From: an uncultured Treponema sp.
GTDB taxonomy: Bacteria; Spirochaetota; Spirochaetia; Treponematales; Treponemataceae
Length of the DNA stretch: 34,447 bases
Reading direction: 5' to 3'
NCBI GenBank assembly: GCA_938045195.1
Contig: CALINC010000136.1
Span: forward strand, 1-34,447
Shown here: positions 15,675-23,803 of the stretch, piece by piece
How positions within the stretch are numbered: the first letter of the stretch is position 1
Layout: each line of letters begins with the position of its first letter
The notes under the pieces: model-generated
Seen by the model: only the letters and a program-made list of their open reading frames with translations
Told to the model about the DNA's origin: nothing
Databases searched by the model: none
Position numbers and translations under genes: made by a program

Positions 15675-15680
15675 AAGAGT

Positions 15681-15709
15681 ATTATAGCAGAATTTTCTTT
15701 TAAGCACAA
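15681..15709 (-). promoter_or_regulatory. M20 peptidase promoter, leaderless arrangement
   Basis: Minus-strand TTGTGC (15704-15709) and TATAAT (15681-15686) have a 17-bp spacer, then exactly 6 nt (ACTCTT) before ATG. With canonical geometry +1 is the A of the start codon. Confidence 0.75.
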
Positions 15710-15719
15710 TGGAGAAACA

Positions 15720-16217
15720 TTAAAATACACGGCAAATGCATAAAAAACCAATACATAAGATATAAAAATATTTAAGTAATGTTAATAGTTCATCAACCTT
15801 AGGATAAGGAGTTATATCCTCATCTGCTTCGCCTGTTATTTTTTGAGTTTCTTTACTTCCTAATATAATTTCAAAACTCCTATGTTTTTTATCAAGCAGA
15901 AAAATAAAACTTTTTAGTTTTTTATCTGCTTAGCTGCTCCCGTCTCCGTTAATCCTTGCTTACATACCTGCATTATCCCGCTCGTGCGGAGGGCTCAAGC
16001 AGCTCTTTATATTCATCCTTTATTCTTCATTGTAAGATACATTAATTTTGCCGTTTTCCGCGCTATCGCCGTTGTCGCTATCAACGCCTTTCATTCTCGT
16101 TTTGACAATGTTGTTAAAATGTGTAATCTTGCCTGCCGTATGGATTTTCTTACGTCAAGTTCTTTTCATATCCAGTTCCACTTTAGCCTCATGAGGCTTA
16201 TTATACTTGGGGTAGAT
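15720..16217 (-). pseudogene. decayed gene of unknown family
   Basis: This stretch between the divergent M20 and coiled-coil genes has no intact ORF of value. One minus frame reads like protein throughout but is cut by stops at 16155-16157 (TGA), 16020-16022, 15960-15962 and 15930-15932 (TAA). Recognisable pieces include KPHEAKVELDMKRT, TAGKITHFNNIVKTRMKG and, near the end, SFEIILGSKETQKITGEAD and PYPKVDELLTLLKYF. The middle part (15930-16020) is the least protein-like and may be non-coding between two remnants. I do not recognise the family. A plus-strand 80-codon frame over 15984-16226 looks like its shadow. Confidence 0.45.
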
Positions 16218-16240
16218 TTAACATGAGGAAATGTGTGCTC

Positions 16241-16269
16241 TTGCAAAAATTGAAATAAAATACTAAAAT
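16241..16269 (+). promoter_or_regulatory. promoter of the coiled-coil/parE unit, leaderless arrangement
   Basis: TTGCAA (16241-16246) and TAAAAT (16264-16269) have a 17-bp spacer, then ACTATT (6 nt) and ATG at 16276. The geometry is the same as at the M20 gene. No Shine-Dalgarno is present. Confidence 0.7.
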
Positions 16270-16275
16270 ACTATT

Positions 16276-17478
16276 ATGACGAATACAACTAAAACAATAC
16301 CTATACTTAAAAAAGATCTGAATGAATTTACGGCTGAGATATCCGGTTTTTATAAGACCTTGGGTAATAAATTATTGCTTGATGCGGCGAATCCTGTTTC
16401 GGAAAAAAACGTACCGGAAAAAGAAAGCCTTATACATTGGCAAAAACTTAGAGATGAGCGGTCAGTTTGCACAAATAGTATTTTTGAAATAAAAACAAAC
16501 GCAGCCCGCCTTTTGGAACTTGGAAAATTTAGAAAAGAAGCAGAAGAGACGAAAAAAACTTCCATAAAAAAAATAGAAGAAACTAAAGCAGTATTTTTAA
16601 CCGATCTTTATAAAAATTTTTTATCCCGCTGCCCTAATCTTTTTTCCGAAGTCATGGAAAAGGTTCATCCTGTCGAAGCTGCCATCGATGAAATGTATTC
16701 CGAAATAACAACTTTAGAAAAACAAAAAGAAAAAGCAAACTTTTTTTCACGTATAGGACTTTCAGGAAAAGTTACCGCTCAAAAATCTAAAATTAAAAAA
16801 GCCGAAAAAAATATATCTTCAATTCTTGTAAACGGAATTGAAGGCATTCAATCTTCTGAAGAAATTAAAACACTTTTACAAGAAGAGTCTTTTCCTGACG
16901 GTTTAAAAACCGATTATAACAATATATGTTCTCTCTATAATTCTTTGGAAGACTCGGCAAAGCGTATTACAATGATAGACGAAGAAACCGAATTTATAAA
17001 TTCAAAACTTGCAAACTTAGATGCCCAGAAAAATTCCGGCAAGCGGATTAGCACAATTACCGCTCAAATAAAAAAAATAGATTTAGCCATAGATAAAATT
17101 GTAGAAGAGGTAGGTTTGAATTATGCAAACGAGTTTTTTAATGAAGAAGGAAAATTTACAGGCGGTGAAAATTTTTCCGTAGAAAATTTAGGAGTTTATT
17201 CCGAGCAGTTACACCGTATCGGCTTACAACGCGAAAAAATTGCAAAAACCGAATATAATATAGAATACTGTGAAACCTTGCAAAAAATAAAAACCGAAGA
17301 AACAAGAATTGAAAATCTTAATAGAATTATAAAAAATTCGGAAGCTGCAATAGAAAGTGCAACAAAAAAAATAGAAGAATCTAAAATTTCAATTATAAAT
17401 GCACAAAACGAAATAAGTTCGCTAACCGATTATTCTCAAGAGCTTTTTGTAAAATTCGCCGATGAGGAGAATTCTTAA
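16276..17478 (+). CDS. coiled-coil protein of unknown function, coupled to parE
   Basis: 400 aa, soluble, with no signal peptide or membrane segment. It is rich in Lys/Glu/Ile heptad-like stretches (about residues 80-115, 150-190, 235-270 and 320-390), as in SMC-like or scaffold coiled coils. No Walker motif or enzymatic signature is visible. Its TAA overlaps the parE ATG (TAATG), so the two are translationally coupled. A GAGGAG inside its last codons serves as the parE ribosome site. A role with topoisomerase IV or chromosome segregation is an inference from this linkage only. Confidence 0.85.
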   Translation: MTNTTKTIPILKKDLNEFTAEISGFYKTLGNKLLLDAANPVSEKNVPEKESLIHWQKLRDERSVCTNSIFEIKTNAARLLELGKFRKEAEETKKTSIKKIEETKAVFLTDLYKNFLSRCPNLFSEVMEKVHPVEAAIDEMYSEITTLEKQKEKANFFSRIGLSGKVTAQKSKIKKAEKNISSILVNGIEGIQSSEEIKTLLQEESFPDGLKTDYNNICSLYNSLEDSAKRITMIDEETEFINSKLANLDAQKNSGKRISTITAQIKKIDLAIDKIVEEVGLNYANEFFNEEGKFTGGENFSVENLGVYSEQLHRIGLQREKIAKTEYNIEYCETLQKIKTEETRIENLNRIIKNSEAAIESATKKIEESKISIINAQNEISSLTDYSQELFVKFADEENS

Positions 17479-19385
17479 TGGCTGTTAAAAAGAAAACCGA
17501 ACTCGAAGCGTCAAAAAAAAATATTACGAAAGTTGAAAAACCATCAAAAGAAAAACCCACAAAAAAAGCGAGTACAAAAGCCGCTGTTTATGATGAATCG
17601 AAAATAAAAACACTCAGCTCGCTTGAACATATCCGGCTGAGGACGGGTATGTATATAGGGCGTTTAGGCGATGGTTCAAATCCGGACGACGGTATTTATA
17701 TCCTTGTAAAAGAAGTGATAGACAATTCGACGGATGAATTTATAATGGGCAACGGTTCCCGCATTGACATTCACTTAGACGGTAACAAAATAATTGTCCG
17801 TGATTACGGCAGAGGAATCCCTCTCGGCAAACTTGTAGAATGCGTTTCGATAATTAACACCGGCGCAAAATATAATGACGATGTTTTTCAATTTTCGGTC
17901 GGCTTAAACGGTGTCGGAACAAAAGCTGTGAACGCCCTGTCGGAGCATTTCCGTGTGGTTGCAGTCCGTGACGGGCAATATGCCGAAGCTATTTTTGAAC
18001 GCGGTTCTCTTGTAAGTGAAAAAAGCGGCAAAACAAAACCCGGAATTAAAAACGGAACGCTGGTAGAATTTATTCCCGACGCAAAGATTTTCGGTGATTA
18101 TACATTCAATATTGATTTTATCGAAAAACGAATTTGGAATTATGCATATTTGAATTCCGGTTTGGTTTTAAGTTTTAATGGGAAAATTTTTAAATCGGAA
18201 AACGGGCTTTTAGATTTACTGGAAGCCAATGTCGGGCAGGACACTATTTACGAAGTTTGCCGTTATAAAGAAAAGCAATTGGAATTTGCTTTTTCGCATA
18301 CAAATAATTACGGCGAAACGTATTATTCTTTTGTGAACGGGCAATACACTTCCGACGGCGGCACGCATCTTTCCGCTTTTAAAGAGGGACTGCTCAAAGG
18401 TATTAATGAATATTTTAGAAAGAATTATAAAAGTGAAGACGTACGCGAGGGCACTTGTGCCGCAGTTGCCGTAAAAATTCAAGCACCCGTTTTTGAAAGC
18501 CAAACAAAAAATAAACTCGGCAATACGGAAGTACGTTCTTGGATTGTAAATGATACAAAATCCGCAGTGGTCGAATGGCTGCAAAAAAATGCCGATACGG
18601 CTTCAAAACTTGAAAGTAAAATTATTGCAAATGAGAAACTCCGTACGGAGTTAAACACCGTAAAAAAAGAAGCAAAAGCGGCGGCGAAAAAAATTGCAAT
18701 AAAAATTCCAAAATTAAAAGACTGTAAATTTCATTTAGGCGACGGGAAATTCGGCGAAGACACAATGATTTTTGTTACGGAAGGAGATTCCGCAACAGGA
18801 GCAATGGTTTCAAGCCGCGACGTTTTAACGCAAGCAATTTTTTCGCTACGAGGGAAACCCGAAAATATGTACGGCAAAAAACGCGCTCTTATTTATAAGA
18901 ATGCAGAGCTTTACAATATGATGATGGCACTCGGCATTGAAACCGATATTGAAGGTTTGCGTTATTCAAAAATTGTAATTGCAACCGACGCTGACAATGA
19001 CGGTTTCCATATCCGCAATTTGCTTTTAACATTCTTCTTGAGCTACTTTGAAGAGCTGGTAACTTCCGGCAGAGTTTATATTTTAGAAACTCCTCTTTTT
19101 AGAGTGCGCACCAAAAAAGAAACCTGCTATTGTTATTCCGAAAAAGAACGGGACGATTCTGTTGCAAAATTAGGGACATCAGCCGAAATTACACGGTTTA
19201 AAGGTTTAGGCGAGATAAGCCCCAATGAATTCGGGCAATTTATCGGCAAAGACATAAAACTTTTACCCGTTAATGTTCAAACCTTAAAAAAGGTTCCGTC
19301 CGTTTTGGAATTTTATATGGGAAAAAACACGCCGGAGCGCCGCAAATTCATAATGAAGAATTTACTTGCAGAAATTGATGCATAA
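17478..19385 (+). CDS. parE: DNA topoisomerase IV subunit B
   Basis: 635 aa. After a Lys-rich N-terminal extension (1-40) comes a GHKL ATPase domain: EVIDNSTDEF (E79, N83), DYGRGIP (109-115) and GLNGVGTKA (142-150). The TOPRIM domain has TEGDSA (E435) and DADND (D504, D506, D508), with FKGLGEISP near the end. TEGDSATGAM and the SLRGKPENMYGKK segment resemble the ParE form of Bacteroidetes and spirochaetes rather than GyrB (from memory). It needs a ParC partner, which is not in this window. Translation is coupled to the upstream coiled-coil gene. Confidence 0.9.
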   Translation: MAVKKKTELEASKKNITKVEKPSKEKPTKKASTKAAVYDESKIKTLSSLEHIRLRTGMYIGRLGDGSNPDDGIYILVKEVIDNSTDEFIMGNGSRIDIHLDGNKIIVRDYGRGIPLGKLVECVSIINTGAKYNDDVFQFSVGLNGVGTKAVNALSEHFRVVAVRDGQYAEAIFERGSLVSEKSGKTKPGIKNGTLVEFIPDAKIFGDYTFNIDFIEKRIWNYAYLNSGLVLSFNGKIFKSENGLLDLLEANVGQDTIYEVCRYKEKQLEFAFSHTNNYGETYYSFVNGQYTSDGGTHLSAFKEGLLKGINEYFRKNYKSEDVREGTCAAVAVKIQAPVFESQTKNKLGNTEVRSWIVNDTKSAVVEWLQKNADTASKLESKIIANEKLRTELNTVKKEAKAAAKKIAIKIPKLKDCKFHLGDGKFGEDTMIFVTEGDSATGAMVSSRDVLTQAIFSLRGKPENMYGKKRALIYKNAELYNMMMALGIETDIEGLRYSKIVIATDADNDGFHIRNLLLTFFLSYFEELVTSGRVYILETPLFRVRTKKETCYCYSEKERDDSVAKLGTSAEITRFKGLGEISPNEFGQFIGKDIKLLPVNVQTLKKVPSVLEFYMGKNTPERRKFIMKNLLAEIDA

Positions 19386-19394
19386 TTTTTAATT

Positions 19395-19438
19395 AAAATA
19401 CCCGCTCAGACATATACGAACACAAAAGCGGGTATTTT
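19395..19438. terminator. bidirectional terminator between parE and eno
   Basis: A perfect 12-bp stem AAAATACCCGCT/AGCGGGTATTTT (19395-19406 with 19427-19438) with a 20-nt loop lies between the convergent stop codons. A/T runs at both ends suit termination from either side. Confidence 0.8.
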
Positions 19439-19452
19439 AACATTATTCCAAT

Positions 19453-20754
19453 CTATTTTAAATTTAGATTTGAAAAAGTTTTAATCCCCGCATATCGGGC
19501 ATTGCAGCCGAGTTCGTCTTCAATCCGCATAAGCTGGTTGTATTTGGCAATACGATCGCTTCGGCTCATTGAACCGGTTTTAATTTGTCCCGTTTCTAAA
19601 GCAACGGCGAGGTCTGCAATAAAGGCATCTTCCGTTTCGCCCGATCGGTGCGAAATAACCGCCGTATAGCCCGCTTTTTGAGCCATTCTTACAGCGTCAA
19701 TCGTTTCGGTTACCGTACCGATTTGATTCAATTTAATCAGAATTGAATTGCATGCACCTTCTTTAATTCCGCGCTCCAACCGTTTTGTATTTGTTACAAA
19801 AAAATCATCACCGACAATTTGAATTTTGCCGCCGAGTTCTTTTGTCATTCGGACGTAGCCTTCCCAATCATTTTGGTCAAGCGGGTCTTCAATAGAAACA
19901 ATCGGATATTTTGAAACCCAATCTTTAAACAGTTCAATCATCCGGTCGGCTGTAAAAAGTTTAGATGGTTCCGATTTCCAGAATTTATAACCCTTTCTAT
20001 CCCCTGCGTCATAAAGTTCCGAAGAGGCACAGTCTAAAGCGATAACAGCATCCTTACCCGGCTTGTAACCGGCTTTTTCAATCGCTTTCATTATGTAATC
20101 CAAGGCTTGCACATTTTCGATATTGGGAGCAAAACCGCCTTCATCACCGACAGCTGTAACATGTCCATCCTTTTTTAAGATGTCTTTTAAAGCGTGAAAA
20201 ATTTCAGCCGTCATTCTAACTGCTTCGCGTAAAGACGGTGCGCCGACGGGCATAACCATATATTCTTGAAAATCAATCTTGTTATCGGAGTGCCTGCCGC
20301 CGTTGATAATATTTGCCATCGGAACGGGCATTTGCATAGCGTGTGCCCCGCCCAAATAGCGGTAAAGCGGAAGTCCTAAACTGTCGGCAGCGGCTCTTGC
20401 AACAGCCATAGAAACTCCGAGCATCGCATTTGCGCCGAGCTTAGATTTATTTTCCGTTCCATCAAGCGTAAGCAGCATCCTGTCAATTTCAGCTTGATCC
20501 AAAGCATCCTCACCGTCCAATTCTTCTGCAATTACAGTGTTAACTTGGTCTACAGCTTTTAGCACGCCTTTTCCGTTGTAACGGGCTTTATCACCATCCC
20601 GCATTTCCAAGGCTTCATATTCTCCGGTCGATGCTCCTGACGGAACACAGGCTCTGCCGTAGCTGTAATCGCTTAACTGTACTTCAACTTCAACGGTAGG
20701 GTTCCCGCGTGAATCTAAAATTTCACGTCCCTCAATGTAAATAATATCAGACAT
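19453..20754 (-). CDS. eno: enolase
   Basis: 433 aa, full length. It interconverts 2-phosphoglycerate and phosphoenolpyruvate in glycolysis. Visible motifs: GREILDSRGNPTVEVEV at the N-terminus, PSGASTGEYEALE (loop 1), GDEGGFAPN, SIEDPLDQNDW, VGDDFFVTN and SHRSGETEDAFIADLAV. All catalytic blocks are intact. The Shine-Dalgarno AGGAGG lies a few bases before the ATG. It is transcribed alone, ending at the shared terminator. Confidence 0.98.
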   Translation of the reverse strand: MSDIIYIEGREILDSRGNPTVEVEVQLSDYSYGRACVPSGASTGEYEALEMRDGDKARYNGKGVLKAVDQVNTVIAEELDGEDALDQAEIDRMLLTLDGTENKSKLGANAMLGVSMAVARAAADSLGLPLYRYLGGAHAMQMPVPMANIINGGRHSDNKIDFQEYMVMPVGAPSLREAVRMTAEIFHALKDILKKDGHVTAVGDEGGFAPNIENVQALDYIMKAIEKAGYKPGKDAVIALDCASSELYDAGDRKGYKFWKSEPSKLFTADRMIELFKDWVSKYPIVSIEDPLDQNDWEGYVRMTKELGGKIQIVGDDFFVTNTKRLERGIKEGACNSILIKLNQIGTVTETIDAVRMAQKAGYTAVISHRSGETEDAFIADLAVALETGQIKTGSMSRSDRIAKYNQLMRIEDELGCNARYAGIKTFSNLNLK

Positions 20755-20780
20755 ACAATCCTCCTAAAATTATTGCTTAC

Positions 20781-20820
20781 AATATAGTGCAATTTTAGTC
20801 TTATTCCAAAATAAAATCAA
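20781..20820 (-). promoter_or_regulatory. overlapping eno promoters
   Basis: Two minus-strand pairs overlap, each with a 17-bp spacer: TTGATT/TAAAAT (20815-20820, 20792-20797) and TTGGAA/TATATT (20804-20809, 20781-20786). Which one is used cannot be decided from sequence. Confidence 0.55.
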
Positions 20821-20907
20821 GACCACGCATAAAATACCCACGTTAAAAACACGAAAGAAAAAGTAAAACTATAAAAGAAAACAGCCGATAAAAGTGTGCA
20901 TTCCATT

Positions 20908-21093
20908 TTATCGATTATTTACTTTGCCGACTTTATGCTGATTTTCGTGCATAAGTCCTCGCATCTTTTTTAAAGTTTTTTTAACACCGGTGTAAATAGT
21001 TTCCAATTTATCTTTTTTATTCTGTACAATCCAACAGCCTAACAAAATATGAATTTTGCAAGCTGTCGTATTAATAGTGTGCGGTGGACACAT
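20908..21093 (-). pseudogene. short orphan frame, probable gene remnant
   Basis: A 61-codon frame whose last part (KKDKLETIYTGVKKTLKKMR, then HENQHKVGKVNNR) reads like a basic protein C-terminus. It has no ribosome site at its start and no recognisable family. It lies in the 582-bp gap between eno and the YjiH gene, beside another remnant, so decay of a longer gene is the simplest view. Confidence 0.35.
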
Positions 21094-21124
21094 ACGCCAA
21101 TAAGCAGCGTTTAACGAGACTGAT

Positions 21125-21289
21125 TCATTTTAGCGGACGAAAGTAAACTTTCAGCCTTTCAAGGGAGTCTTCAAACTTACTCAATACTTTCAGCCGCTCT
21201 TCTTCATCAAATAGTCCTCTTTCCTTTATTCGTGCGGCGGGTTTAATACCCCGACGCTCTGCGTCGGGGTTGTTGATTCCGTAACGTTC
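21125..21289 (-). pseudogene. remnant frame that includes the dispersed repeat
   Basis: An open 54-codon minus frame runs from after TAA at 21290-21292 to TGA at 21125-21127. Its first half is the translated repeat (NPDAERRGIKPAARIK). Its second half (GLFDEEERLKVLSKFEDSLE, then RLKVYFRPLK) looks like genuine coding sequence. It has no start codon with a ribosome site. The repeat may have inserted into, or at the edge of, a gene now lost. Confidence 0.4.
21225..21278 (+). repeat. dispersed repeat, copy B, with perfect hairpin
   Basis: 54 bp matching 269-336. Its core CCCCGACGC-TCT-GCGTCGGGG (21249-21269) is a perfect 9-bp stem with a 3-nt loop, unusually G+C-rich for this window. No T-run follows on either strand. 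Confidence 0.65.
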
Positions 21290-21336
21290 TTATTTTTTCT
21301 TATTCGTTTTAAGGGGCTTTTAGAGGAACCCTTTAA

Positions 21337-22701
21337 TTAAAAGAACAAATGAGCCATCGCTATAACAATCGGAATGGTAATGATAGTTCTTTCCAAGAAA
21401 ATGAGGAACAAGTCTGCCAAGTTTACAGGCAATTTTGAACCTAAAATAACGGCACCCGTTTCGGACATATATAAAAGTTGTGTTACGGAAACTGCTGCTA
21501 CAATAAATCTTGTCATCGGAGATTGGATGCTTGCCGCTAAAATTGACGGGACAACCATATCCGCAAAACCGACAACCATTGTAGAACTTGCTGCAGCCGC
21601 TTCGGGGACTCTAAATAAATTGAAAATAGGTTCAAAAGGTTTTCCGAGCCAAGTAAATATGGGTGTTGCTTCGGATAATACTAAGGCTAATGTACCTGCC
21701 GCCATAATAATCGGAACGACACCTAACCACAAATCCAAAACTGTTTTTGTTCCATTCTTTAAAAATTGAACAGGGTTACCGTTGGCTTCAGCTTTTTTTA
21801 CAGCAAGATGCAACCCCCATTGATGACGGGTAAATCCTGCGGGAATTGTTTCTCCTTTTGTATTCGGCTGTGCTGTCAAATAAGTATCTTTCTTAAGTGA
21901 AAGCGGAGGAATGCGCGGAACCAATATAGCAGCAACAATACCTGCAACACTGACCGTTAAATAATATTGTGCGAAGTAATCCGTAAGACCTACGTTTTGC
22001 AAAACGACCAAGCAAAAGGTAATTGAAACTGCAGAGAATGTCGTAGCGATAACAGCCGATTCTCTTGCACTATAATAGCCTTCTTCATATTGTTTGTTTG
22101 TAAGAGCAACACCTATTGTACCGTCGCCTATCCATGATGCAATACAGTCAATCGCAGAGCGTCCGGGTAAACGGAAAATAGGACGCATAACCGCTGTTAA
22201 GAAAACACCGACATATTCCAATAAGCCGAATTCGGTCAAGAATGGTAAAATAAAACCTGCCGTTAAGAAAATCGTAAATAAACCGCCTATTAAATCAAAT
22301 AGAATAAGGCCGCCCGTATTGTCTCCCCATAGAATTTCCGGTCCCAATTTAAACGCCGTCATGTATGCGAGAACAAGTCCGATAAGACGGGTAATTACCC
22401 AAAACCACGAAACACCGCAAACCCGTTTAAGCAATTCACTTTTTTCGATAAATGCAGGTTTTGCAATTTTGTAAATAAGCGTCAGTAAACATGAAATTGT
22501 TATAACAACCAATACCGGAATATAAATCGGTACTACTGAGTTGATTCCTTTATTAATCAACTTAGAAATTACCGAAACCATAACAGTCGAGGCTCCGTTG
22601 AGTTTAAACGGTGTCATTAAAAGTAAAACACCGACAATGGATGGAATTAGGAACTTCAGAACCTGTGCAACGGAAATTTTTTCTTTCTTTACATCTTCCA
22701 T
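21337..22701 (-). CDS. YjiH-family nucleoside-recognition membrane protein
   Basis: 454 aa with about ten hydrophobic helices and two Gate/nucleoside-recognition-like halves. Conserved stretches include LPFLTEFGLLEYVGVFL, RPIFRLPGRSAIDCIASWIG and GFADMVVPSILAASIQSP. The transported substrate is not established for this family. The start is the ATG at 22701, preceded by GGAGGAG; the ATG at 22716 lies within that site's context. It has its own promoter at 22730-22758 and follows the MoxR gene by 76 bp. No T-run terminator is clear after the stop. Confidence 0.85.
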   Translation of the reverse strand: MEDVKKEKISVAQVLKFLIPSIVGVLLLMTPFKLNGASTVMVSVISKLINKGINSVVPIYIPVLVVITISCLLTLIYKIAKPAFIEKSELLKRVCGVSWFWVITRLIGLVLAYMTAFKLGPEILWGDNTGGLILFDLIGGLFTIFLTAGFILPFLTEFGLLEYVGVFLTAVMRPIFRLPGRSAIDCIASWIGDGTIGVALTNKQYEEGYYSARESAVIATTFSAVSITFCLVVLQNVGLTDYFAQYYLTVSVAGIVAAILVPRIPPLSLKKDTYLTAQPNTKGETIPAGFTRHQWGLHLAVKKAEANGNPVQFLKNGTKTVLDLWLGVVPIIMAAGTLALVLSEATPIFTWLGKPFEPIFNLFRVPEAAAASSTMVVGFADMVVPSILAASIQSPMTRFIVAAVSVTQLLYMSETGAVILGSKLPVNLADLFLIFLERTIITIPIVIAMAHLFF

Positions 22702-22729
22702 TATATACTCCTCCATAAAGTATGCGGTT

Positions 22730-22758
22730 ATTGTAATTTGTTATTTTTATAAAGTCAA
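22730..22758 (-). promoter_or_regulatory. YjiH-gene promoter
   Basis: Minus-strand TTGACT (22753-22758) and TACAAT (22730-22735) have a 17-bp spacer, about 20 nt before the Shine-Dalgarno. Confidence 0.7.
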
Positions 22759-22777
22759 GTACTCGTCAATATTTAAA

Positions 22778-23758
22778 TTAATCTTGCTTTGCCCAATTTA
22801 CACTTTTATTCATTTTGTGTAAAATATTTTTTGTAATTTCCGCAATTATTTCTTTTGCATTTATTTTTTCCGTTTTAAATATACAGCGGTGAGCCAATAC
22901 ACTGGGAGCAATGTATATGAAGTCCGTATCTTCAACCCATGTTCTTCTATTTGCAAGCGCAGTTGTTTTTGCTAATTGTAAAAATTGAAGTGAAGAACGG
23001 GGGGATGCACCGAGCTCAATATCGGAATGAAGCCGCGTTGCATTACAAATATCTATTAAGGCTTTTTGCAATTCAGGATGACAAAATACGGTTTCTTGTT
23101 CTTTCCGTGAAAGGAAAATGTCTTCAGCATACACAACCGGCGTTAAAGAGTTGAGTGCAGCTACCGCAGGATTACCTTGCAATATTTGCAAAGCAGCTTC
23201 ATCATTGGGATAACCTAAAGAAAGAGAAACCATAAAGCGGTCAAGCTGAGCCGGCGGTAACGGATATGTTCCCAATGTTTCTACCGGATTTTGCGTAGCT
23301 GCCGTAAAAAATAAATCACTCAATTTATGTGTTTGCCTTCCGATTGTAACCTGCCGTTCTTCCATAACCTCAAGAAGAGCTGCTTGTACTTTGGGCGGCG
23401 TTCTGTTTAATTCGTCGGCTAAAAATATGTCGCAAAATACCGGACCCGGCATAAATTCAAAAGATTGAGTCTTCGCATTGAATACATCGACACCTGTTAT
23501 ATCATAAGGTAACAAATCGGGTGTACACTGAAGACGTTTAAATTCGGTTTGCACAATTTGATCTTGTATTGATTTTTTTTGAATTAATTTTGCAAGAGCT
23601 TTTACCATTGTCGTTTTCCCTACGCCGGGGATATCATCAAGCAAAACATGCCCGCCGGTCAAAAAAGCCGAAACAAAAAGAGTAATAATTTCATCTTTTC
23701 CTTTTATAACTTTCCCAATACCGGCTTTTAATTCTTCAATAATTTCTTTTGTATTCAT
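22778..23758 (-). CDS. MoxR-family AAA+ ATPase
   Basis: 326 aa. Walker A is GVGKTT (45-50) and Walker B is IFLADE (111-116). The MoxR signature follows: DELNRTPPKVQAALLEVMEE and TQNPVETLGTYPLPPAQLDRF, then a lid domain. MoxR ATPases act as chaperone-like remodellers with DUF58/VWA partners. Here DUF58 and transglutaminase-like genes lie upstream in the same direction. It is separated from the TPR gene by 45 bp that contain a possible promoter (23767-23794). There is no Shine-Dalgarno, so it may be leaderless or nearly so. Confidence 0.94.
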   Translation of the reverse strand: MNTKEIIEELKAGIGKVIKGKDEIITLFVSAFLTGGHVLLDDIPGVGKTTMVKALAKLIQKKSIQDQIVQTEFKRLQCTPDLLPYDITGVDVFNAKTQSFEFMPGPVFCDIFLADELNRTPPKVQAALLEVMEERQVTIGRQTHKLSDLFFTAATQNPVETLGTYPLPPAQLDRFMVSLSLGYPNDEAALQILQGNPAVAALNSLTPVVYAEDIFLSRKEQETVFCHPELQKALIDICNATRLHSDIELGASPRSSLQFLQLAKTTALANRRTWVEDTDFIYIAPSVLAHRCIFKTEKINAKEIIAEITKNILHKMNKSVNWAKQD

Positions 23759-23766
23759 AACATTTT

Positions 23767-23794
23767 AGTATACATAAAAATATAATTTTGTCTA
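23767..23794 (-). promoter_or_regulatory. possible internal promoter before the MoxR gene
   Basis: Minus-strand TAGACA (23789-23794) and TATACT (23767-23772) have a 16-bp spacer, and 8 nt then precede the ATG. Transcription would start at or within 1-2 nt of the start codon. Confidence 0.5.
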
Positions 23795-23803
23795 GGCATT
23801 TTT

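Noticed and set aside
15984..16226. 80-codon plus-strand ORF in the gap before the coiled-coil gene
   Set aside because: Its hydrophobic, Phe/Ile-rich translation is what an antisense reading of charged coding sequence gives; the minus frame is more protein-like and there is no ribosome site.
17478..19385. Calling the type II topoisomerase subunit gyrB
   Set aside because: The TEGDSATGAM and RGKPENMYGKK segments fit the ParE form better, and no recF/dnaA/gyrA neighbours are present.
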